From Phaeoceros laevis (Eukaryota > Anthocerotophyta > Anthocerotopsida > Notothyladales): 50,159 nt of DNA. The notes beneath the pieces are model-generated. The model saw nothing but the letters and a program-made list of their open reading frames with translations, ran no database searches and was not told the origin of the DNA. The stretch spans positions 1-50,159 of the forward strand of contig JBNGIQ010009445.1 in the NCBI GenBank assembly GCA_049999765.1, given 5' to 3'. How positions within the stretch are numbered: the stretch's first letter is position 1; every line of letters starts with the position of its first letter. Made by a program: the position numbers and the translations under genes. Of the stretch, positions 36,301 to 47,507 are shown piece by piece.

Positions 36301-37089
36301 TTAGGCAGGGGCTCCTCCAGCGGCGGCACCTTGCAGCACCAGGTCGAAGTGATACACACCATGGCCTTGGCCCACTCTGCGCAGCTGAGCGACGTATTCG
36401 GACACCTTCTTGATGGCCTCCACCTGCTCAGCCAGGAAGGTACTCTCAATAAAATCAGTCATCTGCGCGTCGTTGTTCTCCACAGCAACCTTGTGCAAGT
36501 TGAGAAGCTTCTCGTTGGTGAGCTTCTCGAGAGACAGGGCCAGCTCCATGGCATACAGGGCATCCCCCTTCTCAGCATGATCGAACTCCATCAGCGGCAT
36601 CAGGATAGACTGCAACTTCACACGCCCACCACGAGTATTCTGATAACGCATGAATGTCTCTGCGTGCAGCCGCTCCTCATCACTTCCATCCTTGAAATAT
36701 TTGGCAAAGCCAGGAAGACCAACGTTGTCCCGGTCGAAGTAGGCGAAGAGTGCGTGGTAGACGTAAGATACGTTGTACTCCACGTTGATCTGCTCGTTCA
36801 ACGCCGCCTCGCAGGCTGGACTGAACCGCTGCCGCGCAAAGGACTGGGTTGATGTTTCGGGCACCAACACCAGCTGGCTCTGCACCTCGGCGAACGGCTC
36901 AAACACAACCCCTGTCAATGTGTTGTTGTCTGTTGAAGCCTTCACAGCAACACCTTTGTATGCCGGAGACGCTTTGGCCACCCGGACAGCTGATGGCGCT
37001 GGTGCCACTGCCTTCTGCTTTGCTGGAAGAGAGGCCCCTCCAACAAAGGCCAATGAGGTGGCCGACCCTGAGCTTGTCCGCAGCATCAT
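36301..37089 (-). CDS. FER: Plastid ferritin, single exon
   Basis: The protein has 262 residues from the first in-frame ATG at 37087-37089; the frame is open to 37116 only through a TTG. It stores iron as a 24-subunit shell in the plastid. An N-terminal transit peptide rich in Ala, Ser and Lys ends near AVKAST. The plant extension peptide ([18 protein letters not shown]) follows, then the four-helix core. Ferroxidase residues are in place: the Glu and Tyr of [20 protein letters not shown], and the Glu and His of [17 protein letters not shown] and the late [15 protein letters not shown] helix complete the fold. No intron interrupts the coding sequence, whereas the seed-plant ferritin genes I know of have several. 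The upstream region is a tandem array. Confidence 0.95.
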   Translation of the reverse strand: MMLRTSSGSATSLAFVGGASLPAKQKAVAPAPSAVRVAKASPAYKGVAVKASTDNNTLTGVVFEPFAEVQSQLVLVPETSTQSFARQRFSPACEAALNEQINVEYNVSYVYHALFAYFDRDNVGLPGFAKYFKDGSDEERLHAETFMRYQNTRGGRVKLQSILMPLMEFDHAEKGDALYAMELALSLEKLTNEKLLNLHKVAVENNDAQMTDFIESTFLAEQVEAIKKVSEYVAQLRRVGQGHGVYHFDLVLQGAAAGGAPA

Positions 37090-37131
37090 TCTCAACCCTG
37101 AGAAGCATAGAGCCAAAATTAATTCTCACGC

Positions 37132-37750
37132 TGCCTTAAGGCAAACCGCCAAACAAATAGCTGTACCATGGCACGGTCACACAAGCGAGTAATAGCCCGA
37201 GGCCCGACTTCCTGCCACCATAAGCTCAACGTTCAAATGGTAGCAGGGAGAATGAAGTTATCGGAGACAGCTAAGACAACTAATCACAAAAGCGAGCAGG
37301 GAAAAACTGAACAGGAGGAAGACACCAATCTTTAGGCAAACAGTGTTGCCGGGGTACTCAATCTGCATGGCAGGGTCACACAAGCCAGCAATAGCTCGAG
37401 GCCTCACTAACTTGCCACCATAAGCTCAACGTTCAACTCGTTGCAGAGAAAGTGAAGCTACAGTAGACTCTACCAAGACAACTGATCACAAACCAGTGGC
37501 TGGCAGGAAGTGACCAGGAGCCAAACACCAAATTTAGGCGAACAGTGTTGCCGGGGTACTCAATCTGAATGGCACGGTCACACAAGCGAGCAATAGCCCG
37601 AGACCACCATAAGCTGGACGTTCAACTGGTAGCACAGAACAGGAGACTCTACCAAGACAACAGGAGGCAGACAGCAGATTTAGGCAAACAGTGTTGAGTT
37701 TTCCTTTGTCTCCCGGGGGCGCTCAATAATCTGAACGGCTTGGTCGCATT
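37132..37750. repeat. Tandem array, about 200-bp unit, upstream of ferritin
   Basis: The marker ggcacggtcacacaagcgag occurs at about 37170, 37369 (variant) and 37571, giving periods of about 199 and 202 bp. A second marker, ttaggcaaacagtgttgccgg, precedes each later unit, and a last worn copy fades near 37680-37750. The array begins about 45 bp before the ferritin start codon on the minus strand. It therefore overlaps the expected 5' UTR and promoter. Confidence 0.85.
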
Positions 37751-38940
37751 GTGGTAGACTACAGCTTCGCCTTGTTGCGAAAAGCGTGATTGGAAAGCAA
37801 GCACATTATCCAGCAACACTCTGTCCCTAGAAGACCGCTAGAACAAATATTACACCCTTCCCAAGGGAGACAAAGGAAAACTCAAGTAGGAGCAGCGCTT
37901 TCTCCCAATCTCAGAAGCACACAGCCACTGTCCTAAGCAGGAACAACCCTGGCGAGCACTCTGCAGTCCGGCCAGCAAGCGTTTCTCATTGCCCTAACCG
38001 GCAGACTCCAAAATACCTTAGACGCAGTTCCTGTTGCTATTATTCTTGAGTTCTTCCTCCTCGAATGCGCCTTAATCTGCCAAACACGAGCCTTGAGAAG
38101 AGAAGCTACCAATGAGCTCACACAAATATGTTCACAACAGAGCAGGAAACGCCATGATCCAACCTCAAATGCAGGCTGCCAAAGGAAACCGCGTGGGCGG
38201 CCACTTGCCACCGCCTGGAGAGTAGCGAAGGCCTGGAGAGTAGCGAAGAGTCAGGTGGCAGGGAATGGGAGGCGCCAGCAGCCAAGCGTTCTGGAAGGCT
38301 CAGCTGAGTAGGGAGACTAGCGGCGGAGATGAGAGGATGGAGTGTGCCGAGCTCACGCCCACGAGGACTTTGTACTGGAGCGGGCACTGGCTGTAGCCTG
38401 AAGGCGTCGCGGACGGGGTAGAACGGAACGGCTTGTGAAGCCCTAAACAACGGCGTATCAGCCTGTGCCACGCCTTGCACATACAGCCTGTAGATATCAA
38501 GGCATAACGATCCGTTCCGTTGCCCGCAAGGTTTGATGATGAGGATGTTACACGATCATGTCCCGGGCCGTGACACAGCAGGGCATGCCTAATATCTCCA
38601 CGTCATGGTCTGGTCCCACCAGTTTAGCACGAGCATGTGTCCTCCACACGCTCCGATTATCCTGCCGAAAAGCACCGATCGTGTGTTAGAGCCGCTTCGC
38701 ACAGGCCTTTTATCTTTATCGTAGGGCTAAAGGAGCTTTTTACGCTAAACAACGTTCGCATCGGCTCTACGAGATTCCCAAGTTTTTAATAAGGCTGGGT
38801 TTGCATGAGACCCAGACCCAGGGTGCGTCGTCGTCTTTCGGGGTCGGTGGGTGATTCGCATGCGACCCGCAAGGGCACCCGGGCAAGGGCACCCGGGCAA
38901 GGGAAAACGGCCCGGTAGAATGTGCTATTGTACAAATTCT
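37751..38940. other. Intergenic DNA, small repeats only
   Basis: No gene is seen. A 19-bp unit (cctggagagtagcgaaggc) is doubled near 38215-38250, and gggcaagggcacccgggcaa is doubled near 38870-38900. Confidence 0.5.
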
Positions 38941-38952
38941 GAATCCTTGTTC

Positions 38953-39058
38953 TAAAATGATGACTCCCCCATGTTCCAAAATGACTTCTCCATATTCCAA
39001 AATGATGACTTCCCCATGTTCTAAAATGACTTCTCCATGTTCCAAAATGATGACCTCC
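38953..39058. repeat. Minisatellite, alternating 24/21-bp units
   Basis: Five units start with aaaatga and run alternately as aaaatgatgacttccccatg and aaaatgacttctccatgttc, ending in ttcc or ttct. They make a higher-order period of 45 bp. Confidence 0.85.
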
Positions 39059-39089
39059 CTGAATTTGAGTCTGACCGATTCAGTTGTCA

Positions 39090-39610
39090 ATCTCGTTAAA
39101 ATCATATTCTGTGGTAAGGGTTCTCATCCGTCCCCTGCATTATTTGGTTGTTCGATACACTTTACTCAGAGCACATTGCACTGAGATAGCATCTCGTTAA
39201 AATCATATTCTGTGGTAAGAGTTCTTATCGGTCCCTACATTATTTGGTTGTTCGATACACTTTACTCAGAGCACATTGCACTGAGATAGCAACATTGCAC
39301 TAAGATTGCATACCAATGAGCATCAGCCCGCTTTATCTGTTTCACAGCACTGGATGAATTCTCTATATTTAACCATGTCATCTTTACAAGTTGCAATGGA
39401 TGAATTCTCTATATTTAACCATGTCATCTTTACAAGTTGCAACCAAGAACGGTGGAGATGTTGCTTGGCTGTTCGATACACTTTACTTAGAGCACATTGC
39501 ACTGAGATAGCATGCCAATGAGCATCATCCCGCTCTATCTGTTTCACAGCACTGGATGAATTCTCTGTATTTAACAATGGCATCTTTACGAGCTGCAGCC
39601 AAGAACGGTG
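39090..39610. repeat. Cluster of nested direct duplications
   Basis: A unit of about 101 bp (tctcgttaaaatcatattct through gcactgagatagc) is present at about 39091 and 39192. A second unit (cactggatgaattctctata, tttaaccatgtcatctttac) is present three times between 39350 and 39600. Its last copy is preceded by another copy of the ttcgatacactttact segment. Confidence 0.85.
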
Positions 39611-39959
39611 GATAAGATGAAGAAAGCGGAAGACGCATAGAAGAAAACCTAAAAACCCTATCGGTAGAAGGTAGAGAACAATCCAAGGTTTTATGCATGT
39701 GAAAGTACATAATAAGTCTTAACTCTAGAATAGAACTAACATGACGCTTAACCGTCATAGCTAGCGTGTCGAGTAGCTTGTTATTTGACATGTCACAGAC
39801 ATGGCCACGTGCTCGATCCCCTTGTCGAGTCGGTATAGCGCTGCACCTTACTACTACTACCAAGACTTGCAATTCATTCTCATCCCGCCTCTTTTCTGCA
39901 TTATTTTCATCCACCTGTGCCTCCCCACCAGTTCTTAGTGTGGCCTGAGTTCATTTTCT

Positions 39960-40250
39960 GTTAGTTTCCTCTTCTTGGTGCCATTGGTCTGCCTACAATC
40001 GACAGGCCCTACGGGCCTTTCATGCACAACTAGCCCAGCAAGACCTGCAAGCCCACCATACTCAGCAGGCCCAACTTGCCCAACAGAATTTGTAGGCCCA
40101 ACTAGCTCAATAGAACTTGCACGCTCAACACATCCAACAGGCCCAGCAGTACCAGCATTTCTAGGAAACCTGGATTCCTGTTGGGTACTTGGTACTTGAA
40201 AAATGAACCCCATCTGTGCATCTTGCCAACTTGAAGACTGTCACTTGAGT
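39960..40250 (+). repeat. Possible remnant of a Gln/Ala-rich coding repeat
   Basis: The plus strand reads as broken AQLAQQDLQAH, QAQLAQQNL, AQHIQQAQQYQ units with stops. It resembles low-complexity segments found in retroelement gag or prolamin-like proteins. There is no reverse transcriptase, integrase or clear LTR nearby, so the origin is open. Confidence 0.3.
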
Positions 40251-40595
40251 TGTTGGATACTACACTTGGGAGCCCTCAAATCCTACAAACCTAGGTGTGT
40301 CATGGTCGCCAGGCGCGTGCGATGGGTTGGGAGGCCTTGAATAACTGTGATTTAATTTTAAAGACAATAGTCATTCTGACATTGCTGCAAAATGCTGGCT
40401 AATATGGCGTTCGTGAACTTGCTATGACGCTATACCTTCTTTCAATAAACGTATTCATGACACATGAACCAGCAAACAGGGTCAAAATATAAGTAACGGG
40501 GCAAGGCTGGTTCTATGCGACCTAGCCCAACCCAACCACTGGCATGTCACCGGCTCCGGGACCTTGAGACGTCCCGGTGTACCTAAAAAAAAAAA

Positions 40596-40630
40596 CCAGA
40601 GCCCCACTTTGGTTTAAAGCGGGGCTCTGG
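40596..40630. repeat. Perfect 10-bp stem hairpin
   Basis: ccagagcccc (40596-40605) pairs with ggggctctgg (40621-40630) across a 15-base loop, just after a run of A. It is probably the end or core of a small element and is not a terminator in plant DNA. Confidence 0.6.
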
Positions 40631-42173
40631 GCTATGGGAAAAAATTGTTACTTGTCTTTAACGTAACTAGGCAAGCCAAGTTTTGGGTACGAGGCTAGTC
40701 TAGGCCTCATGCAAATTGAGCCTAACCTAAGGGGAGCCAAATGGAGGTTTTAGGCTCCCCGGAAATTCTCTCTCTAGCTTCAGAGCGTCCTTTCTCACCT
40801 CGCCCTTCTCAAGCCTTGTCCAGGCTTGTGGGCGCATACCCAAGCATATGCGAACCCGTTGCCGTTATCGTAGAGCCTAACTAGCTGAGTGCGAACGAGC
40901 TCCTTTAACAGACCCTAACAAACATTAACCCATACATTAACCCGATCAAACTACATTAACCCACTGACCCCTATAAATGAATGAATTCCAGTATAATGCT
41001 GGATATCCAGGCACTCCTACACCCTTCTAGATTCATGTTAGGGTGGTTATTGGGATGTTCCAAGGCATTCTCCTTGAGTTTAGATAATGATTATTATACT
41101 ATCTTTAAGGACGCTGAAGATGTGAAAGGTTTTCTCTGTTTGAGTTGGTAGATGTGTCCCAATCTGAAGAGAACAGTGAAAATGAGAAGAGGGGGAAGCA
41201 TGTGAGAACATTGTTTGAAACAAAAGCAAAGGCTAGTACTGTGCAGTGTTTGTTAGGGACACTGTTTTTAACCATGAGGACAGTAAAGGTGTTGGTAGAG
41301 TGGATTTTATTGCTGAAGTTACTAGAAGGTGGCACAGACTAGTGAGGTACAGTTGGTTATGGATCATATTGTTGATCTCAACAAAACTATGTGGATAGGG
41401 AAGTTGGGAAAAATCTGGCAGATTGGGAAATATGCTACTTTCAGAATGTGAGAAAGGGCTTCACGGGACCATCTACCTAATGGTTCAGGATCTGAGTTGT
41501 GTCATGCGGTGGATGCGGTGTGAAGACGGTCGAGCTATTTTGGCATATACCCTGCATGAAGTATGACGCAAGATTAAGTTAGGGTTAGAAAGCATGCTAA
41601 GAGGGCCATTAGGTATTTGGAAATGACCAGATCGCACCAAGGCATAGGGCTGGCACAAGGGACAATGATGTCCTTGATCAATGGTGGATCTTGTTGATGC
41701 GTTGGAATATGGGATTTGTGAATGTTGTTGATGTGCTAAGGAGGTGATGGAGGTTGTGTTTTAGGTTTTGGTGAACGGACTTTTACATTCATGGCCGCCT
41801 GGCTAGTGCATAATGCGGCACTCCGCCACTACCATTCACATGACAAGTTGACAACCAGTATTCCCACCCAACACGAAGCCCTGATGTGGCAAAATAGATG
41901 GCTGCCACCACAAACAATTGGAGCCGTCAAATACTCTGTTCTAGCTGGGGCTTCGTTCAGTATTGAGGGTAATATACTATGGTACAATGTGCTCATGCCT
42001 CAAGCCAAGTCACAAATTCAATCGCAACTCCTTACGCTCCTGCCTAAAGAGGCTTTCAGGAGAGACGCGACGGCTTGAGAAGCACATCTTGCAGTTACGA
42101 CAATCCCTACGTGAATCCCTACGCTACAAAATTATGCTGGGTTAGCCTAATCCACCAGCAAAGAAACCATAGA
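40631..42173. other. Intergenic DNA, no convincing gene
   Basis: Short open frames exist (for example around 41145-41342 and 41791-42078) but show no domain and no splice logic. The right end holds the 3' flank of the long CxxC-array gene. Confidence 0.45.
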
Positions 42174-42994
42174 CTACCTTCTGCCGCCACTTGGATACCT
42201 GCGGGGGCGCGAGGAGAGCCTCTCATTGGTAACATGGCGGCGGGGCCGAAGAAGGTACATCTGGCCGAAGGCCTCGTACACGCTCCCGGCCTGGGCAAGC
42301 ACGGCCGGAGAGATTTCGATGCTGGACATGTCCGCGTCGGAATCCGTGCCGCCGGCGCCTCCTCCTCTGGCGCCAAGACTTAGTGCCGACAAGTCGCTGA
42401 GGTTATGTACACTGCGGTGGCCGGAGCCGGAGCTCGGCTGGCGGTGAAGGTCGATGTCGGAAGAGGAAACCATGCTGGTCTCAGCGTCCATGTCAAACCG
42501 GGGGGAGCTCCGGCGAATGCCCAGCCGCCGGAGAGCCTCGTCATGGAATCGCTTCCCTTCAGCAGCGGATTTTTTGAGCTCCCCTTTATCTTGAGCATCG
42601 CTGCCCATGGCCGGTGCTGCCTCTGTCGCCGATGTCGGGGCCGCTCCAGGTACTCTGCCATTGGCCTTGGGAGGCAGCGGCAGGGGCAGTGGCATCAAAG
42701 AAATCCCCCCGTTGGGATGGTTCCCATACCTTGCCAGTGCACCCAGGCCCCGGATGTCCACGCTGCCGCTGACGGAGCTTGATCTGATGGAACTGGACCA
42801 GCGGGAATTGTAGTCAGAATCCAGCTCCGTGGTTTCCTCCTCGCTGAAGATGGGAGTAAATGCGCCGGATGCAGATACCCGGGGGTAGACCAGCATGTCC
42901 TCCATGTCGTCCTCCGAGAAATTCACGCTGAGATTGAGGTCGGAGCCGTGGTAGGCGTCCAAGGAACTCAGAGACAGTGTCACAGACATGGGGC
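42174..42994 (-). CDS. C-terminal part of a long Ser-rich protein (after gap)
   Basis: The frame is open from the gap edge to a stop at 42174-42176: about 272 residues, low complexity, acidic near the start (FSEDDMEDML, FSEEETTELDSDYNS), then Ser/Pro/Gly-rich. The composition matches the frame on the other side of the 100-N gap, so it is most likely the same protein's C-terminus. Because the gap length is unknown, the joining frame cannot be fixed. An ATG sits at 42987-42989 close to the gap, so a separate gene is formally possible. No known domain is seen. Confidence 0.55.
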
Positions 42995-43094
42995 NNNNNN
43001 NNNNNNNNNNNNNNNNNNNNNNNNNNNNNNNNNNNNNNNNNNNNNNNNNNNNNNNNNNNNNNNNNNNNNNNNNNNNNNNNNNNNNNNNNNNNNN
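42995..43094. other. Assembly gap (100 N) inside a gene
   Basis: A 100-base placeholder gap interrupts the long minus-strand coding sequence. Confidence 0.99.
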
Positions 43095-46000
43095 TCAAAC
43101 AAGGCAACGTCGATGACCTCGCAGGGTGGTGGGGTGCCGGGTTTCTTCCTGCTGCGCACTGAGGAATCTGTCTCGATTTCGAAGAGATCGGAGCTGGAGT
43201 CGGAGTCACCTTTGGTGTCCCACGCCCCGTCCCCTCCTGAAAAATCCATGTCTGCCTCGAAACTGCTGGCAGCGTTAATGATGGAAACGGTGTACCTTCC
43301 TGAAAGGGGCCGGGCTCCATTGCCAGCACCCATAGGCTCAAAGTCGGAGGGCAAGAAGGCAGGCAACCCATACGCCAAAGTGCCTAGAAAGCCTCTCCTC
43401 AAGTCATGGGCAGCGGCCTTTTCAGTGGAGGTCCTCCTCCTCGAGTGCTCCCCACCAAAAACATCACTGGTTGCCGGCTTGTAAGCCTGCGCATACTCAC
43501 TACGCTGAGGGGCTATTGCATCCAGGGGAGACCCGAAGGCAGTCCCGTATTCTGTAGCACCCAGCCAGTGTGGTAGGCCATCAATAGTCTGCGCCTTGCG
43601 TTTGTTGGAGCTCGGACCTTCCTCCAGAACGACTTGCTCTCCGTTCAAGCTGATCGTTCCGGGGTGGTCCCTTCCCGGGCAGGCGCCAGAATCATCCAAC
43701 CTTCCATTCGAGCCACCCACGACAAACTTCTCAACCTCTTCATCCATGCTTGAGGCAGGGCTGCCCACGTTGGTGTAGGAAGTGGCTTCTGCCATCGCTG
43801 CCTTCCGAGACTGGGTGATGAAGGCCATAGCAGTCTCCTCCCTCTTCGCAATGACATCCAAGGGCGTGTTCTCCCAAGGTTCACCGCCCGAGATCCAGTC
43901 ACTAGGTTTGCCCTCCTCTGGTCGATGCTGCTTTGGAAGGTGGGCAAGGCCTGCGATCTGATTCACCTTCCGTTGAATTTCTGCCTTCCGAGTGCTCTTG
44001 TTGTGCCTCGGGGATGCACCTAGAAAATGCTCAATCTCTTCTTCCATGGCCCCGAAGTTCCGCAGGGACATGAAACTCGATGAAGAAGATTCCATGCCCA
44101 TGGCCGACATCTTGCCTACCGACGAAGATCTTCTCAGAGAGCCGGCCATCCTTGACTCAGATCCGTGGCTCCTCGAGCTTCGGTGGTTTGGCGAACTCCT
44201 TTCAATGCTAGACAAGCTCAGCACGTCGCATAAGTCCTGCACAGATACATCGTCTTTGACATCTCTCACAGCACTCGGTTCTCCTCCAAGAAACACCAAC
44301 CCTGCCCTCCTTGACATCCCACCAATACTGGAACCTCCAAAAACCTGGTCCCCCCTTGTTGTCTCGGATCGATTCACATGGGGAACGCTGTCATTCGTGA
44401 GAGATGACCCCCTCGACCTGGAAGACACGGAACGCTTCTCCGTTTGAGCGGAGACATCAGAGTCGTAGGCCGGCACCATGCTGAAGGCTGCCAAGGATTC
44501 GTACTTGAATGACTCGCTCGATTTGGATTTCAGTTTCTTCTCCTGGACTCCATTGGAAAGCTCAGCTTGAGGCATGAAAGGGTCAGCGGAGAAAGTCAAG
44601 GGCACTCTCCCAGGCCTGCTCGACGGAGGGTACCTCTTCTTCATCTCAGGCAAGACGTCAGTCATAGAAGAGGGTGCAGGAGGAACGCTGGACTTCGTCT
44701 TCAGGCATGACTTCAGATCTGAGTCCCTGACTGCAGCATTTCTATCGGACTCCAGGCTGTGTCGACGCCTTGGCAAAACACCACCTGGCCCATCAAAGAT
44801 GGGGTGACGAGTTCTGGTTTCTTCAAAAGACTTCGATCTTGGCTCTCGCACGACGTAACCCCAAGACACGGCCTTGCCCTTCCTTGATCCATCTCTGACA
44901 GGTGACACACCCTGTGGCTCCAGACCCTTCGTCAACGAGTACACCCCTTGTCGCTGGCTCGGCAACTTGGAGCTATCTTTCAGGGCTTGTATGAACTCCG
45001 ACATATTAATGTGATTGTCTGTGGCCCGTACTTTCACACCTTCATCCCAGTCCTGGCTTCCCTCCTTCCGCCTGTTGAAGGCCCTCTCAATAAACATAAC
45101 ACGCTCCTCAAGACCATCAGGAACCTGCTCAGAGAATGGCCCTTTAGAACTTCCCCCTTGTTTCTTAGGAAAGAGGCCCTCACTGACAGATGAGAACACA
45201 CCACCTTTCTCCTTTCTTTTCTTCTTTCTCAAGTCCTCAGTCCTGACCAGTTCAACCTCAACCTCCTCCTCCTCCTCCACTTCGGTGATTTCCTGCTCCT
45301 TGTTTGTCGACCTTACGTACTCGGCAGATTTCCGTTGTAAGTTTCGGACGATGTTCTCTTCGATGCCTGCCATTGCACCAAATCCTGCACCAGATTCTGA
45401 AGCCTTTCGCCTCAGAGCGGCATGCCTCAGTTTCAACTGATCTGTGAACTCTTCCTTCGACAAAGAATCCAGTAAGAAGCCATGAGTGTGCAGCTGTGCT
45501 CTAATGAAACGTTCCTCCATCCGATCCATGATTTTGGACCTGCGGTCGTCCTCTGGTGATGCTCCAAGACCTGCCTCGCGGTTTGAAGATTCAGCTCCCT
45601 CTTGCAAACCTGTTGGCATGAAGGGTTCTTCAGCTTCTACGGATTTTCCCTTGACCTTGCTGTCATTCCTGCCATCATCCTCCCCTACACTTCGCTCCTG
45701 AGCCTTCGTCATTGTGCCCGAGACTCCCGCAGATGCCCGCAGTGTGCTGTCGGGCAAACTCGACTTTGGAGCCTGGTGAGTCCGCCCACCAGCCGGTGCC
45801 TCCTTTCCAGACAGATCTGCTGACCCTGGAACAGAGTCCGTCTCTAGTGACAGGAAAGGCACGCTCCACTGCTCCACGTGCTCACTGCTGGGGGCAGCTT
45901 CAAAGAGCTTAGGAAAGGTAAGAGACGCATCATTTTCCTCTCTGAAGACAAAAGCATCTCTTGCAGCGGCTAAGGCCGCTGCCTCCGCATACGACTTGGC

Positions 46001-47407
46001 AACACTTTCAAAGGGCTGTCCGAACTCGAGCAGGCTCAAGCCATCCAAGCCATCATTTTCGTTCGTCAGAGCTGCTAGCGCAGGCCCGGCCAGGAACGAG
46101 GAGAAAGACACATCTCCATACAGAGCCTGCATGAGATGAGGAGGATGCCTGCCACTGCTACTCCCGGCTTCCGCCGCAGCATGGGGCACTTCAGGAACGT
46201 ATTTCCCAAAGCTGATGTTCCTGGTGTGTACCGCAGCATGGGAAGCCGCCTCCGAGTCGGTTGATTCCTTCCCCGCCAATCCGTCCTGAGGTCCTTCGCC
46301 ATCCTCAATGACAGGTTCTTCCCCACTGTCACAAGCGCTGTCGCAATCGAAGGACGTGTCTTCAGCAACCTTGCTGTCCCCAAGATCCTCTTCGGTGGAA
46401 CTTTTTGCAAGAAGGCCGGCATAGCCATTGCTGTTCGCCCCTTCCGCTTGCTGCTGCTGCGCACCTTCAACAGGTCCGCGGGATGGAGTGGTGGCACCCT
46501 GCTGCCGTTGCGGAAAGCGCTTACGGGGAGGTTTCTTCCTCAACTCCACAACCCCCGTACTCAGCTCCAGGAACTCGACACTGGAGTCCGCCTCCGCGGA
46601 TTGATCCAGACCAAATTCGCTGAACTCCTCCAGCTCGTCACGGGACTCGGCATCCGTGCTGGGACGGCCGCAATGGCCACAGGTGGGCCGCTTGAATCTG
46701 GTGGCGCACCTGTCGCAGCTGGCCAGCATGATGGCCCCGCAGCCTCCGCAATTGATCTTGCCGGCCTCGATTTGCAAGGAGCTGGAGAGCCGGGCGGAGC
46801 CGCAAGCTCCGCAGCTGAGAGGCTTGCCGAACCTGCACTCTCCGCACCTGGGAATCCTGTTGTCGCACATGGGGCAGATGGCCAGCTTGTCGGAGCCACA
46901 GTCCCGGCACTTGGCAATCTTCTTGGAGCCGCAGTCCGTGCAGCAGATGCAGTGCTTCCTGCTCTCCCTGTCGTGACACTGCAAAATCTTCTGCGTGGCC
47001 AGTCTCTGAGACGAGCTCAGCTCCGTCGAGTAGACAGTCCTGGCCACCTGCAACTCCCCTCCTTCATTGCCCCCCGGAGAGCCACCCCCTGACCGGTGGT
47101 GGTACTTGACTCCAATCCCTTGCCTGCCTCCCATCCGCGACCTGTTGAAGAGGGCATTCAGCGTCCCGGTGTCCCCGACATCCGCCGAAATCCTGGGAGA
47201 GACGATGAAATCCCGGGAGCAGACAGACACGGACTGCCTGGGAGAATCCAGGGCCATGCTGGACATCCTCGGGGACTCCAGCAGCCGGGTGACCCCGGGC
47301 GGCGTGCCAGGGCCGCTCCGGAAGCTGGAGAGCCGGATGATTCCGCTGTAGTAGTACTGCGGGCTCACCATCTCCGGGGTCACGTACGAGTTGTCCCGCT
47401 CCTCAGC
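43095..47407 (-). CDS. Long disordered protein with an eight-fold CxxC zinc-knuckle array (partial)
   Basis: An uninterrupted frame of about 1,437 codons is bounded on both sides by N gaps; start and true end are missing. Near its N-terminal end (46670-46951) lies a run of CxxC pairs: CTDC, CRDC, CPMC, CGEC, CGAC, CGGC, CDRC, CGHC, mostly about 11 residues apart. Sequence between them is short and basic or neutral (GSKKIAK, GSDKLAI, DNRIPR). This pattern predicts a chain of zinc ribbons. The remaining 1,200 residues are Ser/Glu/Lys-rich and mostly disordered. They include a Glu run followed by a basic run (EEEEEVEVEL, then RKKKRKEKGG) near 45220-45300. I know no named family with this layout. 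The single 4.3-kb exon is unusual in this window. Confidence 0.8.
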
Positions 47408-47507
47408 NNNNNNNNNNNNNNNNNNNNNNNNNNNNNNNNNNNNNNNNNNNNNNNNNNNNNNNNNNNNNNNNNNNNNNNNNNNNNNNNNNNNNNNNNNNNN
47501 NNNNNNN
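47408..47507. other. Assembly gap (100 N) at 5' side of the CxxC-array gene
   Basis: The gap removes the start of the gene. The frame is open up to the gap edge (AEERDNSYVTPEMV). Confidence 0.99.

Noticed and set aside
37090-37116. Longer ferritin N-terminus
   Set aside because: It would start at TTG; the first ATG is at 37089 and an in-frame stop lies shortly upstream of the TTG.
37132-37750. CAGTGT motifs in the array, reminiscent of animal iron-responsive element loops
   Set aside because: They are on the strand opposite to the ferritin transcript, have no stem with a bulged C, and plant ferritin is not known to use this element.
38953-39610. CRISPR-like spaced repeats
   Set aside because: Units are directly adjacent and variable, with no unique spacers; this is plant nuclear DNA and the pattern is a minisatellite.
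39960-40250. Retrotransposon call
   Set aside because: Only a broken Gln/Ala-rich stretch; no polymerase, integrase or LTR pair could be seen.
40596-40630. Rho-independent terminator shape
   Set aside because: The hairpin is preceded by A-rich, not followed by T-rich, sequence, and such terminators do not apply to plant nuclear genes.
41145-41342. 65-codon frame with charged start
   Set aside because: No family resemblance and no neighbouring exons; likely chance or old element debris.
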